Source: Actinomycetospora endophytica
GTDB lineage: Bacteria > Actinomycetota > Actinomycetes > Mycobacteriales > Pseudonocardiaceae
Assembly: GCF_021026375.1 (NCBI RefSeq)
Contig: NZ_JAJNDB010000001.1
Span: 1,240,001 to 1,304,000, forward strand
DNA: 64,000 nucleotides
Direction of reading: 5' to 3'
Positions 42,100-50,523 of the stretch are shown one piece after another. Within the stretch, counting starts at the first letter, position 1; each line of letters opens with the position of its first letter. The notes under the pieces were generated by a model. It ran no database searches. It saw only the letters and a list, made by a program, of their open reading frames with translations, and had not been told where the DNA came from. The position numbers and the translations under genes were made by a program.

Positions 42100-44697
42100 A
42101 TGACGCAGTCCCCCTCCGCCGCGGCGGCGCCGACGCAGCCGCAGGTCCCCGAGAAGCCGACGCTCGACGGCCTCGAGGAGCGCTGGGCGGCCGTATGGGA
42201 GGAGCAGGGGACCTACGCGTTCGACCGGTCGGCCGAGCGCGGCGACGTCTTCTCGATCGACACGCCGCCGCCGACGGTGTCGGGCTCGCTGCACGTCGGG
42301 CACGTCTTCAGCTACACCCACACCGACGTGGTCGCTCGGTTCTGGCGCATGCGGGGCAAGCAGGTCTTCTACCCGATGGGGTGGGACGACAACGGCCTGC
42401 CGACCGAGCGCCGCGTCCAGAACTTCTACGGCGTGCGCTGCGAGCCGAGCCTGCCGTACGACCCGGAGTTCACCCCGCCGGAGAAGCCCGGCAAGCAGCA
42501 GCTGGCGATCTCGCGGCGGAACTTCGTCGAGCTCTGCGAGACGCTGACCGCCGAGGACGAGAAGGCGTTCGAGGCGCTGTGGCGGCGCAACGGCCTCTCG
42601 GTCGACTGGTCGCACACGTATCAGACGATCGACGGCACGGCCCGCGCGATCAGCCAGCGCGCGTTCCTGCGCAACCTCGACCGCGGCGAGGCCTACGTGT
42701 CGATGGCGCCGACGCTGTGGGACGTCACGTTCCGCACCGCCGTCGCGCAGGCCGAGCTCGAGGACCGGGACCACACCGGCGCCTGGCACCGGATCGCATA
42801 CCACGGGGCCGACGGCAACATCGAGATCGAGACGACGCGTCCGGAGCTGATCCCGGCCTGCGTCGCGCTGATCGCCCACCCCGACGACGAGCGCTACCAG
42901 CCGCTCTTCGGCACGACGGTCCGCTCGCCGCTGTTCGACGTCGAGGTCCCGGTCCTGGCACACCCGGCCGCCGAGATGGACCGCGGCGCCGGCATCGCGA
43001 TGTGCTGCACCTTCGGCGACCTCACCGACGTGCAGTGGTGGCGCGAGCTCGACCTGCCGAACCGCACCGTCATCACCCGCGACGGCCGGCTGCTCCGCGA
43101 GACGCCGGAGTGGATCACCTCGGACGCCGGCCGTGGCCGCTACGAGGAGATCGCCGGCGCCACGGTCTTCACCGCCAAGGAGAAGATCGTCGCGATGCTC
43201 GCCGAGACCGGCGAGCTCATCGGCGACGTCCGGCCGGTCACGCGCCCGGTGAAGTTCTTCGAGAAGGGCGACAAGCCGCTCGAGATCGTCTCCAGCCGCC
43301 AGTGGTACCTGCGCAACGGCGGCCGCGACGCCGAGATGCGCACGGCGATGCTGGGCCGCGGGGACGAGCTGGTCTGGCACCCGGACTACATGCGGCACCG
43401 GTACGCCGACTGGGTCCGCGGGCTCAACGGCGACTGGCTCGTCAGCCGCCAGCGGTTCTTCGGCGTCCCGATCCCGGTCTGGTACGCGCTCGACGCCGAC
43501 GGCGAGGTGCTGCCCGCCGAGGTCCTCACCCCGGGCGACGACGCCCTGCCGATCGACCCGACGACGGACGTCCCGCCCGGCTACTCCGCCTCCCAGCGCG
43601 ACCAGCCGGGCGGCTTCACCGGCGACCCGGACGTCCTCGACACCTGGGCCACGTCGTCGCTGACCCCCCAGATCGCCGGGAAGTGGTCGGTCGACGACGA
43701 CCTGTTCGCCCGCGTCTTCCCGATGGACCTGCGCCCGCAGGCGCACGACATCATCCGGACCTGGCTGTTCTCGACGGTCGTGCGCAGCTCGCTCGAGTTC
43801 GGCGAGCTCCCGTGGGCGCACGCGGCGCTGTCGGGCTGGATCCTCGACCCGGACCGCAAGAAGATGTCCAAGTCCAAGGGCAACGTCGTCACGCCGATGG
43901 GCCTGCTCGAGGAGTTCGGCTCGGACGCCGTCCGGTACTGGGCCGCGAACGGGCGCCCCGGCGTCGACACCGCGTTCGACCGCGGCCAGATGAAGGTCGG
44001 CCGGCGGCTCGCGATGAAGCTGCTGAACGCCTCGAAGTTCATCCTCGGCGTGGGCGTCGGAACCGGCGAGCCGGACGCGTCGGCGGTCACCGCACCGATC
44101 GACCGGGCGCTGCTCGCGCGCCTGGCCGGCGTCGTCGAGAAGGCGACCGCCGCGCTGGAGCGGTTCGACTACGCCGTCGCGCTCGAGGTCACCGAGCAGT
44201 TCTTCTGGTTCTTCTGCGACGACTACCTCGAGCTGGTGAAGTCGCGCGCCTACGGCGAGTTCGACGAGGCCGGGCGCGACTCCGCGCGGGCGGCCCTGGC
44301 GGTGGCGCTGCGGGTGCTGCAGCGGCTGTTCGCGCCGGTGCTGCCGTTCGTGGCCGAGGAGGTCTGGTCCTGGTGGCAGGGCGGGACGGTGCACCGCGCC
44401 GCCTGGCCGGCCACCGGCGAGCTGCCGCTCACCGGCGGGGTCGACGAGGACGTCCTCGAGGTCGCCTCCGAGGTGATCTCCGGGATCCGCAAGGGCAAGT
44501 CGGACCAGAAGCTCTCCATCCGCACCGAGGTGGAGAGCCTCTCCGTGTCCGCCGCGCCGGACCGGCTGGACGCCCTGCGGGTGGTGCTGGGCGACGTGCA
44601 GGCGGCCGGGCGCGTCCGGGACGTCGAGCTGGTGCCGTCGGATGACGGCGAGCTGGTCACGCGGGTCGGCGGACCCGTGGAGGCCGTGCAGGCGTGA
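42100..44697 (+). CDS. valS: valine--tRNA ligase, archaeal-type
   Basis: An 865-residue class Ia synthetase. The HIGH-type motif is SGSLHVGHVF and the KMSKS motif is KKMSKSKGNV. Between them stands GWDDNGLPTERRVQN, typical of archaeal and rickettsial ValRS, where ordinary bacterial enzymes have the GTDHAG text. The editing domain and the C-terminal anticodon-binding domain are present. The long C-terminal coiled coil of the bacterial type is missing. ATG 42100 fits the -10 box eight bases before it. A 15-bp hairpin (44703-44736) follows. Confidence 0.93.
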   Translation: MTQSPSAAAAPTQPQVPEKPTLDGLEERWAAVWEEQGTYAFDRSAERGDVFSIDTPPPTVSGSLHVGHVFSYTHTDVVARFWRMRGKQVFYPMGWDDNGLPTERRVQNFYGVRCEPSLPYDPEFTPPEKPGKQQLAISRRNFVELCETLTAEDEKAFEALWRRNGLSVDWSHTYQTIDGTARAISQRAFLRNLDRGEAYVSMAPTLWDVTFRTAVAQAELEDRDHTGAWHRIAYHGADGNIEIETTRPELIPACVALIAHPDDERYQPLFGTTVRSPLFDVEVPVLAHPAAEMDRGAGIAMCCTFGDLTDVQWWRELDLPNRTVITRDGRLLRETPEWITSDAGRGRYEEIAGATVFTAKEKIVAMLAETGELIGDVRPVTRPVKFFEKGDKPLEIVSSRQWYLRNGGRDAEMRTAMLGRGDELVWHPDYMRHRYADWVRGLNGDWLVSRQRFFGVPIPVWYALDADGEVLPAEVLTPGDDALPIDPTTDVPPGYSASQRDQPGGFTGDPDVLDTWATSSLTPQIAGKWSVDDDLFARVFPMDLRPQAHDIIRTWLFSTVVRSSLEFGELPWAHAALSGWILDPDRKKMSKSKGNVVTPMGLLEEFGSDAVRYWAANGRPGVDTAFDRGQMKVGRRLAMKLLNASKFILGVGVGTGEPDASAVTAPIDRALLARLAGVVEKATAALERFDYAVALEVTEQFFWFFCDDYLELVKSRAYGEFDEAGRDSARAALAVALRVLQRLFAPVLPFVAEEVWSWWQGGTVHRAAWPATGELPLTGGVDEDVLEVASEVISGIRKGKSDQKLSIRTEVESLSVSAAPDRLDALRVVLGDVQAAGRVRDVELVPSDDGELVTRVGGPVEAVQA

Positions 44698-44702
44698 GGA
44701 GC

Positions 44703-44736
44703 CCGACGGCGGCCGCGAGCACGCGGCCGCCGTCGG
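44703..44736. terminator. 15-bp hairpin between convergent valS and HesB-like genes
   Basis: Arms 44703-44717 and 44722-44736 pair perfectly around AGCA. It begins five bases after the valS stop and ends 14 bases before the stop of the opposing gene, so it can end both transcripts. Confidence 0.85.
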
Positions 44737-44750
44737 CGTCCGTCGTCAGG

Positions 44751-45071
44751 TCAGGCCTGCAGCTCGGACTGCGGGGTGATCGCGAAGCGGTACTCGTCGC
44801 CCGAGCCCTCGGCTTCGGTCTCCGGGATCTTCTCGACGTCGAGGACCTTGTCGTCGAGCGCCGAGGCGGCCATGGGCTCCAGGAAGATCACGGCGCCGCC
44901 ACCTTCGAGGACGGTGTCGTCCGCGGCCGGGTTCGGCGCGACGGAGAGCTCGAGGCCCTCTTCGGCCATGTTGGGCGTCGCGGCGATCCGCAGACCGGAG
45001 CCTTCCGGCATCTCGTTGGTCTCGAGGATGTTGGAGATCGCCTCGGCCGCCGTCTCCGTCAGTGCCAGCAT
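44751..45071 (-). CDS. HesB/IscA-like protein lacking cysteines
   Basis: A 106-residue protein with the HesB/IscA fold pattern (LTETAAEAISNILE at the start, GLRIAATP, VIFLEPMAASALDDKVLDVE). Classical A-type Fe-S carriers need three cysteines; this one has none, so it cannot hold a cluster in the usual way. TATGGT stands eight bases before ATG 45071 (leaderless pattern). Role unknown. Confidence 0.75.
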   Translation of the reverse strand: MLALTETAAEAISNILETNEMPEGSGLRIAATPNMAEEGLELSVAPNPAADDTVLEGGGAVIFLEPMAASALDDKVLDVEKIPETEAEGSGDEYRFAITPQSELQA

Positions 45072-45175
45072 GCCCCGTTACCATACGGATCACAGAAAGG
45101 TCACGCATCTCATCGCATGCGCCGTCACACGGGCAGGTCCCCCGGACGGACGCACCGTCACGGAGGAGAGCGGTC

Positions 45176-46588
45176 ATGGCGCTCCCGGTCCCCGAGTCGG
45201 CCGCTGGGCCGCGGGAGGACATCATCCGGTTGCTGGCCGGGACTCCGGAGGGTTTTTCCGACGGGGAACTCGCCTGTGCGCTGGCCGATCGGCACCCGAG
45301 TCTGAACGCCAAGGCCGTGAATCACCAGTGCCGGAAGCTGGCGGCGGCCGGGATGGTCGAGCGGGTGGGGACGCGGCCGGTCCGGACCCGTCTGGCGGCT
45401 GGTGTGGACGTCGAGGCCGCGTCGGGGCCCTCGGACACCGATGCCGCCGGAGTTCTCGAGGGGCACATCACGCAGGCCGAGCAGGCCTCCGGGACGTCTG
45501 ACGTGCCCCTCGACGAGGTGGAGCCGCCGACGCCGGGACTGCCCGCCGTCCAGGAGGACATCCTCCGGGCGCTGACCGCGGCGGCGGAGGGCCTCACGGA
45601 CAACGAGCTGGCCGCGGCGCTGGCCGACCGTCACGGCGACGCCGACCCCAAGTCGTTCAACTACCAGTGCCGCAAGCTCGCCAAGGCCGGCCTCGTGGAG
45701 CGGACGGCGCGATCGAGGGACACGTCGATCCGCACCCGGCTCACGCCGGACGGCGAGGGGTACATCGCGCAGGCCCCCGAGGTGTCGACGCTGCCTGACG
45801 TGCCCCTCGAGGCGAGCGGCGACGCGACGACGGCAGCCTCCCTCGACGAGGGGCACACCACCCACCCCGCCGAGGTGTCGACGCTGCCTGACGTGCCCCT
45901 CGAGGCGGACGACGACGGCGCCGGGGCCGGCTGGGCACCCGCCGTCGGGACGCGGAACGGCACGGCGGTCCGGTCCCGCCGGCCGCGTCACCGCGCGAAG
46001 ACCCCGTCCGACGACGTGGCGCGCATGCGCCGCTCCGAGCGGGACGGCGACGACCCGGACGAGCCGCTGCTGCGCTTCCTGCCCTTCGCCTCGGCGGCGT
46101 CGGCGCGGACCGCGCTGCGCGAGCGGATGGCCGAGCGGGCCGCGCTGCGGCGGGTCCCGGAGCCGAGCGACGAGGTCGTCGTGCCCACGCGGGACGTGCT
46201 GCAGGGCTGGTCCCGGACCCAGAACGTGGCCGCGGCCGTCGCGGACTGGATCACCCGCCACGGCGGCACCATCCACGCGGCGAACGCCTCCGGGCCGGCG
46301 CACGACCTCGTCGCGACCGTGCACGGCTCCGAGGTGCACGTCGAGGTCACCGGCTGGCCGCCGGAGGGCGCGCGCAGCCACCCGACGACGCTCGCCGGCG
46401 ACTGGTTCCGCGCGGCGGCCCGGGCCGCGTCCCAACGGCGCGGGGCATCCCCCAGGGGCCGCGTGGTCATCGCCCTGCCGGACACCCGCCGCTACCGCGC
46501 CCTGGCCGGCGACGACGCCGAGACACTGCGGCGGGCGCGGGCCGAGGTGTGGTTCGTCGACGCGTCCGGGGAGATCCAGCGCTCCTGA
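45176..46588 (+). CDS. double winged-helix protein with C-terminal restriction-endonuclease-like domain
   Basis: A 470-residue modular protein. Residues about 10-65 and 120-185 are two similar winged-helix domains (each with ELAxALADRH ... NxQCRKLAxAGxVER). Each is followed by a linker with a repeated motif of the form EG(H/Y)-x5-EVSTLPDVPLEA; the three copies are near 94, 195 and 226. The last 120 residues look like a PD-(D/E)xK fold: GGTIHAANASGPAHDLVATV then VHVEVTGW, which parallels the GxxVxxxS..yDL...hvEVKG of DUF3883-like nucleases, with Thr in place of the catalytic Lys. It probably binds DNA; cleavage is doubtful. ATG 45176 has GGAGGAG upstream. Divergent from the HesB-like gene. Confidence 0.65.
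   Translation: MALPVPESAAGPREDIIRLLAGTPEGFSDGELACALADRHPSLNAKAVNHQCRKLAAAGMVERVGTRPVRTRLAAGVDVEAASGPSDTDAAGVLEGHITQAEQASGTSDVPLDEVEPPTPGLPAVQEDILRALTAAAEGLTDNELAAALADRHGDADPKSFNYQCRKLAKAGLVERTARSRDTSIRTRLTPDGEGYIAQAPEVSTLPDVPLEASGDATTAASLDEGHTTHPAEVSTLPDVPLEADDDGAGAGWAPAVGTRNGTAVRSRRPRHRAKTPSDDVARMRRSERDGDDPDEPLLRFLPFASAASARTALRERMAERAALRRVPEPSDEVVVPTRDVLQGWSRTQNVAAAVADWITRHGGTIHAANASGPAHDLVATVHGSEVHVEVTGWPPEGARSHPTTLAGDWFRAAARAASQRRGASPRGRVVIALPDTRRYRALAGDDAETLRRARAEVWFVDASGEIQRS
45779..45907 (+). repeat. 36-base exact direct repeat inside the winged-helix/nuclease-like gene
   Basis: Bases 45779-45814 and 45872-45907 are identical and 93 bases apart, encoding EVSTLPDVPLEA in the same frame. 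A third, diverged copy is near 45485-45520. A recent in-frame duplication is likely. Confidence 0.85.
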
Positions 46589-46627
46589 CGCGCGCGGCCG
46601 GTTGCCCGGCGACGGGGCCGGGTAGCA

Positions 46628-46658
46628 CCCGGGGAACCACCACACGCAGTTCCCCGGG
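46628..46658 (+). terminator. 10-bp hairpin upstream of the hemerythrin gene
   Basis: Arms 46628-46637 and 46649-46658 pair perfectly around 11 bases. The right arm ends at the ribosome-binding site of the next gene. It may terminate the upstream transcript or hold back translation of the hemerythrin gene. Confidence 0.5.
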
Positions 46659-46667
46659 AGGGCCCGC

Positions 46668-47186
46668 ATGTCCGCGGACATCACCGAGATGATCCTCGAC
46701 GACCACGACTGGTTCCGCCGTCAGTTCCTGCGCCTCGCGGACCTGCGGGACGATCCGGACCAGCTCGACGAGGCCACGAAGGTCTGGGACGAGCTCGCGC
46801 GGTATCTCGAGGTGCACGCCTCCGCCGAGGAGGAGCACTTCTACCCGTCGATGGCGCGGCGCGCGGACGACGAGCAGGCCTCGGCGACCGAGGACGCGAT
46901 CGGCGACCACGACGACATCCGGGCCGGGGCCCGCAAGGCGTTCGACGCGACGGCCGGCAGCGACGCCTGGTGGCAGGCCATCGACGAGACCGACCAGGCG
47001 AACAACCACCACATGTCCGAGGAGGAGACGGACGACCTCGCGCCGTTCCGCCGGACGACGTCGCTCGCCCTGCGCCAGGAGCTCGGGGCCAAGTTCGAGC
47101 AGTTCAAGGCCGAGCACCCCGGCGCGGCCGGCCTCGACTTCGCCGACAAGGACCCGGACGCCTACGTGCGGGCGGTCAGCGGCTGA
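46668..47186 (+). CDS. hemerythrin-like (HHE) domain protein
   Basis: A 172-residue helical protein. His/Glu ligands for a di-iron centre are placed as DDHDWFR near 12, HASAEEEHFYP near 52-60, GDHDDIR near 83, and NNHHMSEEE near 118. Such proteins bind oxygen or nitric oxide, or sense redox state. ATG 46668 has GGGAGGG upstream. Its end overlaps by 11 bases, antisense, with the end of the next minus-strand gene. Confidence 0.88.
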   Translation: MSADITEMILDDHDWFRRQFLRLADLRDDPDQLDEATKVWDELARYLEVHASAEEEHFYPSMARRADDEQASATEDAIGDHDDIRAGARKAFDATAGSDAWWQAIDETDQANNHHMSEEETDDLAPFRRTTSLALRQELGAKFEQFKAEHPGAAGLDFADKDPDAYVRAVSG

Positions 47187-49074
47187 CCGTCCACAGGTCG
47201 AGCGGCAGGAAGCCCGTCCCCGCGCCGAGGCCGGCGAACGCGGTGTCGATCTGGTCGGGACCGACGAGCAGCACCCCGACCGCGGCGAGCACGGCGAGCA
47301 CCACCAGCACGATCAGGACCGGGACCGCTCCCCGCGGGGCCTTGCCGGCACGGGGGTCGGCCTCCGGGACCGGCTGGGGGGCGGTGTCCGGCCCGCGCCG
47401 ACCGCGGACGGCCCCGCGAGGCTGATCGCCGCCGGCGGGGGCCGGGGCGGCCTCGGGCTGACCCTGGAGCGCGCCGGCCGGGCTCCGGCCCCCGGGCGGG
47501 GCGTCGCCGGCAGGCCGGACCTCGTGCGGGACCGCGCCGACGAGCGCCAGGTGGTCGGCCTGCGGGTCGCCTTCGACGTGGCCGTTCTGGGCCGGATCGG
47601 GCCGGTGGTCGCCGGGCGCCACGGGACCGCCCGGGTGGTGATCACCCGGCGCGGGGGCCGGCTCGCCGGGAGCGCGGTCCTCCGCCGCGGGCTCGCCGGA
47701 CGCGCGATCGTCCGCGGCGGCCACGCGGTCGCCCGGGCCGCCGGAGACGAGGCCGTGAGCGGCGAGGTCGTCGGCTGCCCCGACCCCGGCGCCGGCGTTC
47801 GGACCGCGGCGCTGCGCCTGGACCGGCGAGGAGGGCAGCCGGGCCTCGGGGATCGCGGTGTCCCGTTCGCCGTCGCCGTGCCCGTCCGCCACCGGCAGGC
47901 CGGTCTCGGGGGTGAGGAGCCCGTCGTCGGGACCCGGGCCGTCGCCGTCGTCGGGACCGGAGCCACCCGCACCGGAGCCGCCGATACCGGAGCCGCCGCC
48001 GACTCCCATTGCCGGAGCGCCGACCGCGGAGGCCCCGACCGGGGTGGGCGAGGTGCCGACCGTCCGGGCGGCCCGGATGGCCTGCGCCCCCGAGGCGGCG
48101 CGGGCCGCACGGGTCCGGGGCGGCAGCAGGAGCGCGGCGAGGCCGAGGACGCCGTCGTGGGAGGCACCGGGCAGGACCAGCGCCTCCGCGGCACGCTCCG
48201 GCCCGGCGGTGAGGTCCACGAGGCGGCGCGCGAGCGGGGTGGAGCGGTCGCCGAGGACGTGCACGACGGGACGGCGGGCCTCGTCGGGACCGTCGGTGAT
48301 CTCGCCGAGGGTCTCCTCGAGGGCGTGCTCGACGAGCTGGTCGAAGACGGCGCGCTCCAGCACGACCTCGTGGGCCTCGGCCGCGACGCGGGCCTCCTCG
48401 GCCTCGCCGCTCGCGAGCTGGGAGCGGGCGCGCCGGATCTCCCGGCGGAGGCGGGCCGCCTCACCGCGGAGGTCCCGGGCCTCCCCCGGCTTGCGGGACC
48501 CGGGACTGGGGCCGTCGCTCGCGGCGACGGCCGGGTCGAGCGAGCTCAGCTGGGCCCGGACCACATCGAGCAGGAGCTGGTCGAGGCGGGTGCCGGTCGC
48601 GACCGGCCCGCGGGACCCGATCTCGGCCCCGGACGACGTCCGCCGCACCGGCCAGGCGGTGAGCCCGCCGGCACGGGCGTCGAGCACGACGCTCTGGCCG
48701 CCGACCTCGACCTCGGCCGAGATCCGGTCACCGACCAGGGCGACCGGGGCGGGGAGCCACGCGGGGGCCGGCAGCCCGACGAGCGCCGTCGCCTCCGCGA
48801 TCTCCTCGAACCGGCGGCGCTCGGTGTCGGGCGGCGTCGCGATCACGAGGCGCGTCGGGCGCTCCGGGACCTCGCCGCGGTCGGGCGGGGCGGTCGAGCC
48901 CTCGACGACGCGCGCGAACGCGTCGGCGAGCACGTCCACCGGATCAGCCCCGTCGGTGTCCGTGTCGAGCGGGACGCGGCGCGCCCGGAGAGATCCCCCG
49001 CCGGTCGATCGGTCCACGTCGACCGCGACCAGCTCCGACGGCGTCACCTCGACCGCCATCACCCAGCTGCTCAC
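47176..49074 (-). CDS. large unknown protein: actin/Hsp70-like N-terminus, disordered middle, C-terminal membrane anchor
   Basis: A 632-residue protein. Residues 1-330 contain a possible actin-like ATPase fold (WVMAVEVTPSELVAVDVD at the start, SVVLDARAGGLTAWPV, HVLGDRSTPLARRLVDL). An Arg-rich helix at about 205-250 may be a coiled coil. Residues 340-580 are Gly/Pro/Ala/Asp-rich and disordered. One membrane segment near 600 (VPVLIVLVVLAVLAAVGVLLVG) and a short tail end the protein. GTG 49074 gives VSSWVMAVEV. The fold is suggested only by pattern; I cannot name a family. Confidence 0.55.
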   Translation of the reverse strand: MSSWVMAVEVTPSELVAVDVDRSTGGGSLRARRVPLDTDTDGADPVDVLADAFARVVEGSTAPPDRGEVPERPTRLVIATPPDTERRRFEEIAEATALVGLPAPAWLPAPVALVGDRISAEVEVGGQSVVLDARAGGLTAWPVRRTSSGAEIGSRGPVATGTRLDQLLLDVVRAQLSSLDPAVAASDGPSPGSRKPGEARDLRGEAARLRREIRRARSQLASGEAEEARVAAEAHEVVLERAVFDQLVEHALEETLGEITDGPDEARRPVVHVLGDRSTPLARRLVDLTAGPERAAEALVLPGASHDGVLGLAALLLPPRTRAARAASGAQAIRAARTVGTSPTPVGASAVGAPAMGVGGGSGIGGSGAGGSGPDDGDGPGPDDGLLTPETGLPVADGHGDGERDTAIPEARLPSSPVQAQRRGPNAGAGVGAADDLAAHGLVSGGPGDRVAAADDRASGEPAAEDRAPGEPAPAPGDHHPGGPVAPGDHRPDPAQNGHVEGDPQADHLALVGAVPHEVRPAGDAPPGGRSPAGALQGQPEAAPAPAGGDQPRGAVRGRRGPDTAPQPVPEADPRAGKAPRGAVPVLIVLVVLAVLAAVGVLLVGPDQIDTAFAGLGAGTGFLPLDLWTVSR

Positions 49075-49183
49075 CCGGTCCTCCTCGTCGCCGTCCCGGC
49101 CAGGGTCCGTTCACTCGACCCCGCCCCGCCATCCGGGCGCGCCCTACGGTAATGGGGATCCCACCCCACCCCGCCACCGGTGA

Positions 49184-49232
49184 CGGCGTGTCACCCGTGC
49201 TGGGCGAACCCATGGTCGGCGTCACACCCGTG
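49184..49232 (+). promoter_or_regulatory. two 16-base direct repeats upstream of the MacS-like kinase
   Basis: 49184-49199 and 49217-49232 match at 14 of 16 bases (CGGCGT-x2-CACCCGTG) and are 33 bases, about three helix turns, apart. They lie 104-152 bases before the kinase start and could be sites for the cognate regulator. The rest of the 261-base gap holds no gene. Confidence 0.35.
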
Positions 49233-49335
49233 GGGCATGCTGACGCCGGCCGATATTCCGGGTGGATCGGCCCACCCGACCTCTGGGACTTCCCGACCCC
49301 CCGATCGATGACGCGGCCCGGCCTGCGGAGGTCCG

Positions 49336-50523
49336 ATGAGCATCCCGGACACCTCCGGCACGGTGCCCGTCGCCCGCCGACGACGGGGCGCGACGGTCGA
49401 TGTGCACGCGGCCCTGCTGCCCCTGTGGCGCGGCCTCGTCGTCTTCCGGGTGGTGGCGCTCCTCTACGCGGTGGTCAACGTCGTCCGGGACGTCGGGCTC
49501 TACGCGCGGCCCGCGCTCGGCATCGCCGTGCTGGTGCTCATGGCCCTCTGGACGCTGGTCACGAGCGTGGCCTACCTCCGCGGTGCCGATCGTCGGCTCA
49601 CCGTCGTCGACCTGGTGCTCACGGTGCTCGCGACGACCAGCACGCTCGTCGTCGACGACCCCGCACGGATCGGCGCGGGCGGCCCGGTGATCACGACGGT
49701 GTGGTCGGCGGGCGCAGTCCTCGCGATCGCGGTGGCCTACGGGATCCGCCCGGCGATCGGGGCGGTGGCGGTGTCGGTGGGCGCGCTGTGGTTCACCCGC
49801 CGCGCGCTCGACGCCGCGCTGCTCTCCGACGCCCAGCTGCTGCTCGTGGCGGGCGTCGCGGTCGGGTTCGCGTCGGTGGCGATGCGCCGCTCCGCGCAGC
49901 GGCTGCAGGAGGCGATCGCCACCGAGGCGGCGGCCGCGGAGCGGGACCGGCTGGCGCGCGACATCCACGACGGCGTGCTGCAGATCCTCGCGCTGGTGCG
50001 TCGGCGGGGACCGCAGCTGGGCGACCCGGAGCTGGTCCGCGCGGCCGCCGAGCAGGAGGTCTCGCTGCGCCGGCTGATCACCCGCGGGCCGATCGGGCTC
50101 GACGGTCCCGACGACGAGCCGGTCGACCTCGGCGCGGCCCTCGGGGCCGCCCTGCCCGCCCGCGCGGTGCTCGCGGTGCCGCCCGACCCGGTGTGCGTCC
50201 CGGGCGGGCTCGCACGGTCGTTGCTCGCGGTGGTGCGCGAGGCCGCCGCGAACGCCGACGCCCACGCCGGCGAGGACACCGGGCTGTGGGTGCTGCTGGA
50301 GGACGAGGCCGACACCGTGACGATCAGCGTCCGCGATGACGGACCCGGGATCCCGTCCGGGCGGCTGGCCGAGGCGGCGGACCAGGGCCATCTCGGCGTC
50401 GCCTCCTCGATCCGGGGACGGGTCGCGGAGCTGGGCGGCACGGCCGAGCTGGTCACCGCGCCCGGCGACGGGGTGGAGTGGGAGCTGCGGGTGCCGCGGC
50501 AACAACGGGAGGGGGCGCGGTGA
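49336..50523 (+). CDS. MacS-family sensor histidine kinase
   Basis: A 395-residue membrane kinase. About six hydrophobic segments lie between residues 28 and 190. The HisKA_3 dimerisation helix has RDRLARDIHDGVLQIL with the phospho-accepting His near 212. The ATPase domain shows VREAAANADAHA (N box) and RDDGPGIP (G1). It belongs to the NarL-type kinases of actinobacteria and has no large external sensor domain, so it probably senses something in or at the membrane. GGAGG precedes ATG 49336, and its stop overlaps the regulator start. Confidence 0.87.
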   Translation: MSIPDTSGTVPVARRRRGATVDVHAALLPLWRGLVVFRVVALLYAVVNVVRDVGLYARPALGIAVLVLMALWTLVTSVAYLRGADRRLTVVDLVLTVLATTSTLVVDDPARIGAGGPVITTVWSAGAVLAIAVAYGIRPAIGAVAVSVGALWFTRRALDAALLSDAQLLLVAGVAVGFASVAMRRSAQRLQEAIATEAAAAERDRLARDIHDGVLQILALVRRRGPQLGDPELVRAAAEQEVSLRRLITRGPIGLDGPDDEPVDLGAALGAALPARAVLAVPPDPVCVPGGLARSLLAVVREAAANADAHAGEDTGLWVLLEDEADTVTISVRDDGPGIPSGRLAEAADQGHLGVASSIRGRVAELGGTAELVTAPGDGVEWELRVPRQQREGAR

